Positions 18,239 through 27,274 of a DNA stretch of 64,000 bases are shown piece by piece. Location of the stretch: positions 62,001 through 126,000 of the forward strand of contig VFJS01000016.1 of the NCBI GenBank assembly GCA_009885955.1, given 5' to 3'. Source of the DNA: Spirochaetia bacterium. Lineage in GTDB: Bacteria > Spirochaetota > UBA4802 > UBA5550. The position numbers and the translations under genes were made by a program. How positions within the stretch are numbered: the stretch's first letter is position 1; each line of letters starts with the position of its first letter. Below the pieces are notes generated by a model, which saw only the letters and a list, made by a program, of their open reading frames with translations, searched no databases and had not been told where the DNA came from.

Positions 18239-18838
18239 TTATTTCTGTTCATATGATGATATTCTTCTCAGTGTCTCTACCGATAATGCGAAGATGACAT
18301 CCATGGGGATGTGCATGGAAATTGACCTGTCGAAGAGGATTTTCGCATCAGGGCCGAATTCATCATCCCCCATCCACATGAGTACTGTTACCGGAACCCT
18401 CTTCAGAACTCTGAATATGAATGCCGCGTCGCCCATGTTCACTTCTTCGCCTCCGAGTGCGGTACAGGCCCTTTTAAAAGGTTCGATGTCATTGCCGAAC
18501 TTCCGGGTTATGAGGTGAGCAGGGATGGCATGGGGCCCGGTAAAAAAAGTCACGCCGCCGGGGATGTCTTTTTCTGAAATCCATTCCCCGGTGACCAGCA
18601 CTTCACGGGCCCTCATGAGATAAAAGAGTATCACCAGGCCGGTCTCAATATTGACCGTCATGCCTGCTGAATCCAGAATTTTTTTTGAATCCGGAGAAAC
18701 CAGGTAGGTTTCACCCCATGCCTCAACACTATACGATTTTTTCTCATCGTCATACCGGCATAATGTCCTTTGGCAGACATCATGAATGTTCATGCTGGCC
18801 AGATCCTCAAAAAATTTTCTGTCCAGTTCCATGCTCAT
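18239..18838 (-). CDS. DUF3786 protein
   Basis: 199 residues, no signal peptide. It shares with the C-terminal part of 37119-37949 the motifs GGVTFFTGPHAIPAH (there GGSALPAGKWVS), 'GGEEVNMGDAAFIFRVLKRVPVTVLMWMGDDEFGPDAKILFD' in pattern, and an H-rich end. The domain is common in anaerobes with corrinoid or Fe-S metabolism, but its function is not established. It stands alone and lacks the N-terminal Fe-S motif of its paralogue. Confidence 0.75.
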   Translation of the reverse strand: MSMELDRKFFEDLASMNIHDVCQRTLCRYDDEKKSYSVEAWGETYLVSPDSKKILDSAGMTVNIETGLVILFYLMRAREVLVTGEWISEKDIPGGVTFFTGPHAIPAHLITRKFGNDIEPFKRACTALGGEEVNMGDAAFIFRVLKRVPVTVLMWMGDDEFGPDAKILFDRSISMHIPMDVIFALSVETLRRISSYEQK

Positions 18839-18915
18839 ATTGACCTCGAAATAAATTTTATCTGAAACATTTAATTTTTTAATATTCCAAATGCAGATCT
18901 CATAATTAAAGAAGA

Positions 18916-18988
18916 TTAACCACGAAAGGCACGAACTACACGAAAAGAAATTTTTTTCTTTCGTCTCTTTCGAGTTTTTCGTGGTTAA
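18916..18988. repeat. Imperfect hairpin repeat (type C)
   Basis: TTAACCACGAAAGGCACGAA at the left faces ...TTTTTCGTGGTTAA at the right, with a T-rich centre. The left half recurs alone at 31569-31600 upstream of hisD. It could also serve as a terminator between the DUF3786 and PmbA genes. Confidence 0.6.
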
Positions 18989-19006
18989 TTTTTTTTCTTT
19001 TTCCCG

Positions 19007-20305
19007 TTACCCGGTATAGTTCACTGCCGGGAATAGTATCCATGGCACTGTTACCGAACCCCTGCGTTCCCGTTCACTGCTCAGGACCAGGTCGCCTGAG
19101 AAGAGCCTGAAAAGGTTGTCTGTAATCATGCTGTCCTTCACCCTGCCGGTGATCTCCCCGTTTTCAATGAGGTAAGCCAGGTCCAGGCCCGCGGAAAAAT
19201 CCCCGGTGAGCGTGTTCGACTGGCCGAGGCCGATAAACTGCTCGGCCATGATGCCGAGGCTGATGCCCTTAATCATTTCAGCAAACGGCCTGTCGCCTCC
19301 TGCCATAACCCTGTTGCTGAAAGACGGCGATGGCAGGTCTGCATAGCCCCTGGAGCCGTTACCCGTAGGAGGTATTCCCATCTTCCCGGCATATTTCAGG
19401 TCAGTAACAAACTGAGTGATCACTCCCTTTTCTATGAGCACCTTATCATATGCCTTTACTCCTTCATCATCAAAGGGGTAACTGTAAGGGGATCCGGGGA
19501 GGAGGGGCGAGTCATGTATGGTTACGGCTTCATTGAAAAATTTTTCACCGAGTTTTCCGGTAAAGGGAGATGTCCCCTTGAATACCGATTTTCCGTTAAG
19601 GCCCCCGGTGAGAATTCCGAGCATCGATGCGGCAGCTTTTGGCGGAAGGAGCAGCGGGATCCTTCCACTGCCGGTTTTTTTAATGATACGGGCCGATTCT
19701 ATTTTTTTTATCAGCATATCGGGGAGATAATCAAAACTTTCCGGCTCCAGGGATGAACTCCCTTCCCACACGTCGAGCTTCACGCTATCATCACTGATAA
19801 TGGTCACCGATGCGCTATAGGTATAGTAGGAATTTTTATAGGATATATCGGCACCGCTTGAGTTAATCAGCCTCATCCTGCCGGTTGACCTGCTGATGTC
19901 CAGGTCTATGGATGCCGCTGGGAATTTTTTTAAAATGGTATTGATGACTGAATGCCCTTTCTCCATCTCCTTGCTGATATCAAAGGTTACAATTGAATCG
20001 CTGTATGGCTCGAACAGAGGCCCGCTGACGCTGTATTCCGGTGGAGTGAAGTTTTCATCCTCGCCGTATCCGGCAAGGCTTACGGCCCTCGTGACCATAT
20101 CATCAAAACCTTCAATATCATTGGTGTATGAGAATCCGGTCCTCCCTTTCACGTTGACCCTGATACCGTAACCCCTGCTCTCCCTGCTGTTTATTGAATG
20201 AATCCTGCTGTTTTTAAAGGAAATGGGAATGCTTTCGCCCTGGAGCTCTATGATATCGAACCACTGCGCATCATGCCTGCCGATTATTTCCCGGATCCTG
20301 TCCAT
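19007..20305 (-). CDS. PmbA/TldE-like metalloprotease partner
   Basis: 432 residues of the TldD/PmbA superfamily without the zinc motif: N-terminal VNVKGRTGFSYTNDI, central ESARIIKKTGSGRIPLLLPPKA and the C-terminal ENGEITGRVKDSMITDN loop. In E. coli TldE forms a heterodimer with TldD that degrades unfolded peptides and matures microcins. It overlaps the last base of the upstream tldD gene, so the two are coupled. Confidence 0.85.
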   Translation of the reverse strand: MDRIREIIGRHDAQWFDIIELQGESIPISFKNSRIHSINSRESRGYGIRVNVKGRTGFSYTNDIEGFDDMVTRAVSLAGYGEDENFTPPEYSVSGPLFEPYSDSIVTFDISKEMEKGHSVINTILKKFPAASIDLDISRSTGRMRLINSSGADISYKNSYYTYSASVTIISDDSVKLDVWEGSSSLEPESFDYLPDMLIKKIESARIIKKTGSGRIPLLLPPKAAASMLGILTGGLNGKSVFKGTSPFTGKLGEKFFNEAVTIHDSPLLPGSPYSYPFDDEGVKAYDKVLIEKGVITQFVTDLKYAGKMGIPPTGNGSRGYADLPSPSFSNRVMAGGDRPFAEMIKGISLGIMAEQFIGLGQSNTLTGDFSAGLDLAYLIENGEITGRVKDSMITDNLFRLFSGDLVLSSERERRGSVTVPWILFPAVNYTG

Positions 20306-21696
20306 TACTGGCTCCCGCCGATAAGTACATCATTGATGAGCATGTGCGGGCCGCCGAAAGATACCGGAAGCGGCGACTGCCCCCCTTTGCCGCAGCCCCC
20401 CAGGCCGCCGAACATGGCCCTGTCATCGGCAAGCATGCTGATGTTCATGAGGGTATTGAAAACATTGCCCGAAAGGACGATGTCCCTGTAGAGTTTCCCC
20501 TTTTTTCCGTTTTTGATTCCGTAGCCGTATCCCGATGTGAATGTGAACATTTCGAGGTTTGTCTGCCCGCCGATGTAATCCAGGGCGTAGATGCCGCTGT
20601 CCATGCTGTCGAACAGGTCCTTCCTTGTATTCACCCCGTTTTCAATGTATGTATTGGTCATCCGTACAATTGGGGTACTCATGGCGCTGATTGCCCTGGC
20701 GTTGCCCGTGGGCTCTTCTCCCATTTTTCCGGCGGTCTCCCTGGAATGGAGCCTTCCTGAAAGGAGCCCGTTCCCGATGAGATACGTCTTCCCCGGGAGT
20801 ACGCCGTTATCGTCGAAGGGGATAAATCCCGACAGGCCTGCGAGGGTCCCGTCATCGATGACGTTCAGATTATCCGGGCCGAACCTTCTCCCGAGGACCA
20901 TAATTTTTTTCATATCGTCATTTTCATGGATGCCGTCAGCTTCCGACAGGTGGCCGAAAGCTTCATGGATGAAGACACCGGCCAGTTTCTGGTTTACGAT
21001 GACACTGTATCTCCCGCCGGGCAGGGATTCCGCCTTCAAAAGATCGGTAGCCATCCTGGCAATGTCCTGCGCCATTTCACCGCGGTTTCGTGCAATCTCA
21101 AACCCCCCGTGCCCGGAGACAGAATTGTGGAAGGGCTGTATCACCGAACCGTCCCGTGCGACTGAAGAGAGGGAGACGCCGCAGTAGCATTTATCGTATT
21201 TCAGTTCCGAGCCTTCGCTGTTGAAGTAATAGTATGAAGATTTGACATCCCGGTACATGGCGCTGGTGGTCTGTATAAGGCTTGATGAATTGAGTAATTC
21301 ATTATACCCTCTGATGAGACTGAACTTTTCATCAAAGGGAATTGAGGTAAAATCCTCAGCCATGGTATCGCTGTAGGAGCCAGTCAGCGGGCCTGCAGGT
21401 TTTATTGCGCTTCTCTCTCCGGGGCCGGCATGGATCATGGAGGCCATTTCAAGGCACCTCCGGGCTGAACTTTCCATGACGCTGATATCATTGAATGACA
21501 CGAATCCCCAGGCGCCGTTTTTAAGCACCCTCACTGAACCGCCCGAGGATCCTCCCGACTTCACCGAGTCGACAGTCTTCCCGGAAAAGAGTATTGAAGT
21601 GCCGGCGCCGGAAGAAAACCTTATTTCTGCATAGTCGCATTTTAATGAGGATATAATTTTACCCGGATGGGGCCGGATGTTATCAAATTTTTTCAT
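20305..21696 (-). CDS. tldD: TldD-like zinc metalloprotease
   Basis: 463 residues. The zinc-binding HEAFGH motif is at 244-249 (HExxxH form), followed by the acidic EADG segment; the glycine-rich C-terminal half contains TGNARAISAMSTPIVRM and LGGCGKGGQ. First gene of the tldD-pmbA pair. Cytoplasmic. No peptide substrate gene was found nearby, so a general peptide-degradation role is likeliest. Confidence 0.9.
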   Translation of the reverse strand: MKKFDNIRPHPGKIISSLKCDYAEIRFSSGAGTSILFSGKTVDSVKSGGSSGGSVRVLKNGAWGFVSFNDISVMESSARRCLEMASMIHAGPGERSAIKPAGPLTGSYSDTMAEDFTSIPFDEKFSLIRGYNELLNSSSLIQTTSAMYRDVKSSYYYFNSEGSELKYDKCYCGVSLSSVARDGSVIQPFHNSVSGHGGFEIARNRGEMAQDIARMATDLLKAESLPGGRYSVIVNQKLAGVFIHEAFGHLSEADGIHENDDMKKIMVLGRRFGPDNLNVIDDGTLAGLSGFIPFDDNGVLPGKTYLIGNGLLSGRLHSRETAGKMGEEPTGNARAISAMSTPIVRMTNTYIENGVNTRKDLFDSMDSGIYALDYIGGQTNLEMFTFTSGYGYGIKNGKKGKLYRDIVLSGNVFNTLMNISMLADDRAMFGGLGGCGKGGQSPLPVSFGGPHMLINDVLIGGSQ

Positions 21697-21711
21697 GAAA
21701 TGGAGTTGTAC

Positions 21712-22473
21712 TCAGGAATTTTCATCAAGCCCTTTCTGTATAATGTTTTTTGATTTCTCAATAAGTTTATCCAGGTTGTCGTGGGTCCAGCCTTCGATTT
21801 TTATCGGTTCATGGATAACAAGCTTCACATGCCCCGGGAACAGACTGAGGGTGTTGTTCGGGACAATCTCCTTTGTACCAACAAGGGTACAGGGGAGGAT
21901 AGGGAGCCCCATGTCCACTGCCATCCTGAACGCGCCCTTTTTGAAATTCAGGAGTTTGCCGTCATTGCTCCTGGTACCTTCGGCAAAAAAGATTATCGAT
22001 GTACCGGAGTGAATTTTTTTCTTGGCTTCATTTATGGAGGCAAGGGCCGATTCCCTGTCCTTCCTGTTGACAAAAATATGCCCCATCTTGAGGCAGCTGA
22101 ATCCCAGAACCGGCGTATTCCTGAGCTCCATTTTCATTACCCACCGGAAGTCTATGGATATCCATCCATACATTACCAGGATGTCGAAGAGGCTCTGATG
22201 ATTCGATATTATCACGTAGGACTGGTTTATGTCAATATTCTCCTTCCCTGAAACTTCAACGGAAATGGGTGTGATATATGAGTTGAACCTGCCCCAGAAA
22301 ACCCCGAATTTTGATCCTATCCTTTCATTGAAGAGAAAGGATGTTAGTGCTCCCATAAGTCCGGAGAAAGTTGTTGAAATGCCGAACAGCGGGAAAATAA
22401 CAATAAATTTATATATCTGGTATAAATAAAAAAGAGGTTTTATATCTTTAGCTTTTTTTTTCATAACATTCAT
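21712..22473 (-). CDS. plsC: 1-acyl-sn-glycerol-3-phosphate acyltransferase
   Basis: 253 residues. The acyltransferase block I is NHQSLFD (91-97, NHx4D) and block III is FFAEGTRS (163-169, EGTR at 165-168); PVLGFSCLKMGHIFVNR forms block II and 'LPILPCTLVGT' block IV. N-terminal hydrophobic stretches anchor it at the inner membrane, where it makes phosphatidic acid. It lies 15 bp upstream of tldD and may share its transcript. Confidence 0.9.
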   Translation of the reverse strand: MNVMKKKAKDIKPLFYLYQIYKFIVIFPLFGISTTFSGLMGALTSFLFNERIGSKFGVFWGRFNSYITPISVEVSGKENIDINQSYVIISNHQSLFDILVMYGWISIDFRWVMKMELRNTPVLGFSCLKMGHIFVNRKDRESALASINEAKKKIHSGTSIIFFAEGTRSNDGKLLNFKKGAFRMAVDMGLPILPCTLVGTKEIVPNNTLSLFPGHVKLVIHEPIKIEGWTHDNLDKLIEKSKNIIQKGLDENS

Positions 22474-22687
22474 TTTATAGCAGCTGAATTTCTGTCTGCA
22501 TATTTTAATTATTATGATTATTTATCAATAAAAAATTAAAATAATTTTTTAAACTATAAAATTTTGTATACTTGAAATTTTTATCATTCATCCCTAAAAT
22601 ATTGAAAAGTCTGTTATAATATAATTAAATTTGCCGATAATGTAATTAGAATGAATCAATATTTTTTAGTAATATGGAGGTTTTAAC

Positions 22688-22936
22688 ATGTTTGCAAATA
22701 TATCAAACAACTTAATATCTCCAATAGTCTTAAAAACGGATGCTGAAAAAACAAAAAAAATTGTAAATCCGGATATTGGAGAAGCAGTTAATAACACAGC
22801 GAGTCAAAAATTTGTTGAAGATTCACTGATGGATCTCAGGGACGTACAGGAATTCCTGTTTTCCATGATTGGGGCTAAAATTAAAGAAGAAAAGGGGAAA
22901 TTAACCCACAACAGGGGAGTTAATTTTCTTGTTTAA
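22688..22936 (+). CDS. Small protein of unknown function (82 aa)
   Basis: The ATG follows ATGGAGG at good spacing. The protein is polar with a central helix (QKFVEDSLMDLRDVQEFLFSMIGAKIKEEKGK) and no signal peptide or cysteine. I do not recognise it. It stands alone after about 210 bp of very AT-rich sequence, suggesting its own promoter. Confidence 0.6.
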   Translation: MFANISNNLISPIVLKTDAEKTKKIVNPDIGEAVNNTASQKFVEDSLMDLRDVQEFLFSMIGAKIKEEKGKLTHNRGVNFLV

Positions 22937-23188
22937 TCAGGGTTTCATCTTATTGAAGATATAATAGTATTTTCACAAATATTCTATTATCAAATTTCTC
23001 ATCTTTTTTAAAAATCCGTACATTTTTTTATGAAAAATTGTTGACCCGTATAATGCGGTTCTTATTCTATACAAATATTAGTGAATAATAAAAAAAAAAT
23101 ATATATCATTAAATTTTGACAGATTATCTATCAATAGTTTTAATTTTATCCGATTTTAAGAAAAGAAATATTAAAACATGAGAAGTCT

Positions 23189-23305
23189 ATGAGCAAGGAA
23201 ATTCAGGAACGGGCAGATAAAATTATCAGGGAATTGAAAGAAGCAATCATACCAATCAAAGAAGAGCTGAACAGACTTAAAGGTTCATCAGGTAACAGAA
23301 TATAA
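23189..23305 (+). CDS. Possible 38-residue helical peptide
   Basis: ATG at 23189 encodes MSKEIQERADKIIRELKEAI followed by IPIKEELNRLKGSSGNRI and a stop. The heptad-like spacing suggests a short amphipathic helix or coiled coil. A weak purine stretch (gagaag) precedes it. It ends 43 bp before the tetR-type gene, so it may be part of that transcript. The short length makes chance possible. Confidence 0.35.
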   Translation: MSKEIQERADKIIRELKEAIIPIKEELNRLKGSSGNRI

Positions 23306-23348
23306 GGTAACTTCAAATTGTTGAATAATTAATAAAGGGGTAAGGTAT

Positions 23349-23960
23349 ATGCCACCAAAGGGAGAGAGAAGAAGACAGCAGATAATCAATACTGCTAAAG
23401 AAATGTTTCTCGAAAAGGGATTTCAAAGCACCCATATAGGCCAGGTTTGTGAAAAACTGAATATCGCCAGGGGGACAGTATACCAGTATTTCAGTAATAA
23501 AAAGGAGATCCTGTTCAACCTTTTTAATTCCGTCATTGAAGAGATAGAGGATATTCTCGACATAGATGAAATAAAGGAGATAATGAAAAAGGAGCCGACA
23601 AAAACAAAAATAGAAGAGCTCATAAATGAAAGGATATCTAAAAGCCTCACAATTATAATCAAGGAGCCGATAATAATAAAGTTGATTTTTAATGAAATCG
23701 ATGGAATTGACAATGAAATTTCTCAGAAAGTTTATGAAGCAATTAGAAACATCAGGGACATTATCGCGGCTGAAATTGAAGAGATAAAAAAATGGGGGAT
23801 CTATAAAAATGATCTTAACCCGAAAATAACCGCCTCCATGCTCATTGGCGGAATAATGATGATGGTTCATGAACATTCAAAAAATGAAATTAATATTGTA
23901 AATGAACATGTGGTCAGATCGATTGTAAACCAGTATCTTTACGGTACTCTTAATAAATAG
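23349..23960 (+). CDS. TetR/AcrR-family regulator
   Basis: 203 residues. The N-terminal helix-turn-helix (about 8-55) reads RRRQQIINTAKEMFLEKGF then VCEKLNIARGTVYQYFSNKKEIL, a standard TetR DNA-binding domain. The C-terminal ligand domain is helical, with IRNIRDIIAAEIEEIKKWG. Ribosome-binding site AAGGGG lies upstream. The target is unknown; the HEAT-repeat gene follows 70 bp later. Confidence 0.9.
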   Translation: MPPKGERRRQQIINTAKEMFLEKGFQSTHIGQVCEKLNIARGTVYQYFSNKKEILFNLFNSVIEEIEDILDIDEIKEIMKKEPTKTKIEELINERISKSLTIIIKEPIIIKLIFNEIDGIDNEISQKVYEAIRNIRDIIAAEIEEIKKWGIYKNDLNPKITASMLIGGIMMMVHEHSKNEINIVNEHVVRSIVNQYLYGTLNK

Positions 23961-24030
23961 TTCAATATCCCGGCAGACAGATCTGTTCAAATGGTTCTGA
24001 TGCCCGGCAATCAATAAAATCCGGTAAAGA

Positions 24031-25359
24031 ATGAAATTTCTTCTATTCACTTCTTTCGCAATTATACTTGTTATCGAATTCAATTTCTCCAGCCCTGCAT
24101 ATTCCGAAGAGAATAAAAAAAACGGTGAAGAGCATGCATTGTCGGATCTTGCCGGCGGAAGCCCGGAAAAGGTGCGCAGAGCGCTGGAGCTGATTAATTC
24201 CCGGAAACCCGTCCCCCTTATCCCGGGGCTTGTAAAACTTTTCCTTGAATCGGAAGACCGGCCTGCCAGGGAGGCGGCATACACTGCAATAAAATTTTTC
24301 AACAAAAAAGAAATTCTTCTTTCGTGGATTGATATGCTTGAGAAGACCAATTCCTTTGCATTGAAGCTTGATATCATTGATTATATATCCGACCTGGATG
24401 ACAAGAGAATGATTATCCCTCTGACGAAGGAACTGGCCGCTCCTTTTTATCTTCTTCGAAAAAAATCCGCATCCCTGCTTAAAAAAATAGGGGATGACAG
24501 AATGTATCCATTCATTCTCGCCATGGCGGAAAACCAGAGCCCCGTTACCAGGATTTATGCGCTGGAGGCTCTTTTTTATCTTTATGATAAAAGATTCAAT
24601 CCGGTACTATTAGATTTTATAAAGGACGGAAACAAATCGGTCCGGATATATACGATCAACTGCATACAGAAGAATGACCTTGCTGAGATGATCCCCAATG
24701 TCAGGGAACTTGCCTTGAATGATTCCGTCATGGATGTAAGGGTACATGCCATACAGGCCCTTGCAAACTTCAATGACAGGAATTCCCTGTATATTTTTCT
24801 CGGGCTCCTGTCCCATGCCGATGTGAATGTCAGGAGGGCAAGCATAGATGCCATAGTTAAACTCGGTGTTAAAAGCACGGCCTACCAGCTCTCCATTCAG
24901 CTTCAGAATGAAAATGATGAAGAGAACAGGTTCACCATTATTGATACCCTGATAAAATTCAGAAGCCCCTCGGAAGTTGCGGGACTCAGGAAAATTCTCC
25001 TGGGCGATGCAAATTCCAGGCTGAGGATCATGTCCGCCCATGCCCTGGGGGTTTTAAGGGATGACAGGGTGCCGGGAATATTAAAAGAGTGCCTGGGTGA
25101 CAGGGATCTCCGGGTAAGGGGTGAAATCGCAGCATCCCTGGGAATGTATAATCCCGGCATTGTTTCAGAGATGCTCATTGAGATTATAAAGGGGGACAGG
25201 TCCCGTTACGTTAGATCTGCCGCCCTCTATTCACTGAAAAGGCTTTATTTCAGAAAATCCCTTCTCCCGTTATTCAGCATCTACTCTGAAGAGAAGGATC
25301 CGATCTTTGCAGACATGGTGAAAAAAGTGATCATTGATTTTATCAGCAGGTTTGTCTGA
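24031..25359 (+). CDS. Secreted HEAT-repeat protein
   Basis: 442 residues. A signal peptide (FLLFTSFAIILVIEFNFSSPAYS) is followed by about ten tandem alpha-helical HEAT repeats of roughly 31-37 residues, visible as LDFIKDGNKSVRIYTINCI, DSVMDVRVHAIQALANF, HADVNVRRASIDAIVKLG, DANSRLRIMSAHALGVL and GDRDLRVRGEIAASLGMY. Such solenoids are protein-binding scaffolds. Probably periplasmic; the partner is unknown. Confidence 0.75.
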   Translation: MKFLLFTSFAIILVIEFNFSSPAYSEENKKNGEEHALSDLAGGSPEKVRRALELINSRKPVPLIPGLVKLFLESEDRPAREAAYTAIKFFNKKEILLSWIDMLEKTNSFALKLDIIDYISDLDDKRMIIPLTKELAAPFYLLRKKSASLLKKIGDDRMYPFILAMAENQSPVTRIYALEALFYLYDKRFNPVLLDFIKDGNKSVRIYTINCIQKNDLAEMIPNVRELALNDSVMDVRVHAIQALANFNDRNSLYIFLGLLSHADVNVRRASIDAIVKLGVKSTAYQLSIQLQNENDEENRFTIIDTLIKFRSPSEVAGLRKILLGDANSRLRIMSAHALGVLRDDRVPGILKECLGDRDLRVRGEIAASLGMYNPGIVSEMLIEIIKGDRSRYVRSAALYSLKRLYFRKSLLPLFSIYSEEKDPIFADMVKKVIIDFISRFV

Positions 25360-25382
25360 TAAGTTTTTTTATACAAAAATTT

Positions 25383-26576
25383 TCAGTTTCTGAAACTTTT
25401 TCTTTTCTGAAATGATCTCCTCGGGGCCTGTTCATTATCAGTTGATTTTTTCGGCGCATTATAATTAAATCCTTCAATTGACCTGCGCTTAATTTTTTCC
25501 CCAAGTTGTTTTTCCAGTAATCGCACGGTGTCATTATCTTCACTCGTCACAAAGCTGAAGGCGTCTCCGGAACGCTCTGCCCTCCCGGTCCGTCCAATGC
25601 GGTGTGTATAGGCATCAGCCGTATCGGGCATATCGTAATTGATTACGTGTGATATGAGCGATACATCAATACCGCGGGCAGCAATGTCGGTGGCGACCAT
25701 AATCTGGAAGGTGCCCTTACGAAATCCGTCCAGGGCTTCCTGCCGCCGGTTCTGGGACAGGTTGCCCTGCAATGAAGTTGCACGGTAGCCTTTCTGCTGC
25801 AGCTTCCGATCCAGTGCCTTGGCCCGGTGCTTGGTCCGGGTAAAAATAAGTATGGAATTTGTATCTGTCGATTTAAGCAGTTCGAACAGCAGCTCCGTTT
25901 TAAGATGCTGTGCAACGGGGAACAGGGCATGTTCAATCGCATCAATGGGCGCCTTGTGATCGATTTCAATATGACATGGATTTTTTAAAATTTCATTGGC
26001 CAGTTTTTGAATGTCCTTCGGCATGGTTGCTGAAAATAACAGTGTCTGCTTTCTCAGGGAGGCAAATTTAAGGATTTTGCGGATATCCGGAAGGAAACCC
26101 ATGTCGAACATGTGATCGGCTTCATCGAGCACCAGTATATCCAGGTGCGATAAGTTGATTATTTTAGTTTTCAGATGGTCAAGAAGGCGTCCCGGGCAGG
26201 CGACCACGATATCGGCGCCGCGATTTAATTTTTTCACCTGGCCATGGGCGTTCACTCCTCCATAGATAGCAATACTTGTTAATCCCGTTTTTTTGCCCAT
26301 GGATATAATCGCATTATTGATTTGCTCGGCCAGTTCCCTTGTCGGGGCCACGATAAGCGCCCTGATCCGCCCCCTCGTTCCCGAAGATAATTTATCCAGG
26401 ATGGGCAGGGCAAAGGCCGCCGTTTTTCCAGTGCCCGTCTGGGCCAGCCCCATTACATCTCTCCCCTGCATCACTACGGGAATTGCCATTTTCTGGATTG
26501 GCGTAGGGATCTGAAAGCCCAGGACTTCAATCTGGGATAAAATCTCTTTGCTGAAATTAAATTCTTTAAAACTCAT
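25383..26576 (-). CDS. rhlE: DEAD-box RNA helicase, RhlE-like
   Basis: 397 residues with all core motifs: Q motif FQIPTPIQ, Walker A AQTGTGKTA (45-53), PTRELA, DEAD (151-154), SAT (FSATMP), and the C-terminal VATDIAARGIDV and HRIGRTGRA. A short basic tail (RRSFQKRKSFRN) follows. The length and core fit RhlE, which acts in ribosome maturation and RNA turnover, often in cold. Convergent with the HEAT-repeat gene. Confidence 0.9.
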   Translation of the reverse strand: MSFKEFNFSKEILSQIEVLGFQIPTPIQKMAIPVVMQGRDVMGLAQTGTGKTAAFALPILDKLSSGTRGRIRALIVAPTRELAEQINNAIISMGKKTGLTSIAIYGGVNAHGQVKKLNRGADIVVACPGRLLDHLKTKIINLSHLDILVLDEADHMFDMGFLPDIRKILKFASLRKQTLLFSATMPKDIQKLANEILKNPCHIEIDHKAPIDAIEHALFPVAQHLKTELLFELLKSTDTNSILIFTRTKHRAKALDRKLQQKGYRATSLQGNLSQNRRQEALDGFRKGTFQIMVATDIAARGIDVSLISHVINYDMPDTADAYTHRIGRTGRAERSGDAFSFVTSEDNDTVRLLEKQLGEKIKRRSIEGFNYNAPKKSTDNEQAPRRSFQKRKSFRN

Positions 26577-26841
26577 TACTGCTCCTTTTTTATTTACAAC
26601 ACCATAGCTGTACCTGTCATACAGCCTGGATTGCTTTAATTCTTGATTGATTACGAATGCTATTAACCGGTAAAAAACAACTGCGTATTGCAGATAAACT
26701 GGTATTCAACGCGGATGCCGGACCCAATCAGCCGCACAGGGGCGAGGCATAGAGTTAATGCAAAAACCAATCTCTTCCCGGCATTAATTCTGATCACGTA
26801 TTAGATGACTGGATTGAGGGGAATGAAATGCGGACATTTGC

Positions 26842-26876
26842 CATGAATATAATGCATTCTTTTAATCTTTGGTACA
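26842..26876 (+). repeat. 35-bp direct repeat R1, copy 1
   Basis: Identical to 28820-28854, beginning CATGAATATAATGCATTC. The two copies bracket the beta-barrel protein gene (27275-28510), 1,978 bp apart. Confidence 0.75.
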
Positions 26877-26980
26877 AAAGTATTTATGCAGTACATTATG
26901 TCAATGATAATTTGGCAATCCCCTGAGTCAATATACTGAAGATGTAGAGATTTAAATCTATGGATGGTTTTCTTAAAGCA

Positions 26981-27027
26981 TTCTGCTATTATTATGTGGC
27001 AATTTTTACCACATAATAATAGCAGAA
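26981..27027. repeat. Perfect 19-bp inverted repeat, 9-base loop
   Basis: TTCTGCTATTATTATGTGG (26981-26999) and its exact complement (27009-27027) enclose caattttta. It is flanked by A-rather than T-rich sequence on the right, so a plus-strand terminator role is doubtful. It is 250 bp upstream of the beta-barrel gene. Confidence 0.85.
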
Positions 27028-27200
27028 AAAACCACAATCCTGTGGGTTAAAGAGCTATTGCATTTATCTGATATATCGATTACTTTTACTGCAATAATTT
27101 TATAAATTTTTTGATATATGAAATATTATTTTAAGAGAAATATGAAATTATATCAAAATAAACAATTTTTATTGACAAAAAAAGTAACATGGATTCTATA

Positions 27201-27260
27201 TAAAAAGTTACATAAAGTTACAAAAAGTTACAAAAAGTTACAAAAAGTTACAAAAAATCA
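27201..27260 (+). repeat. 10-bp tandem repeat just upstream of a ribosome-binding site
   Basis: Six units of CAAAAAGTTA: three perfect (27221-27250) and three with one to three changes on the outside. The array ends one base before AAGGAG (27262-27267 area) of the beta-barrel gene, so copy-number change would alter promoter-to-gene or mRNA leader spacing. Confidence 0.9.
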
Positions 27261-27274
27261 TAAGGAGATTTTAC

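Larger units (their letters stand above)
26577..27200. other. Intergenic region with a direct repeat and a perfect hairpin
   Basis: No gene. At 26842-26876 lies a 35-bp segment identical to 28820-28854, with looser similarity for about 35 bp more. At 26981-27027 there is a 19-bp perfect inverted repeat. Frames in this stretch have no ribosome-binding sites. Confidence 0.5.
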
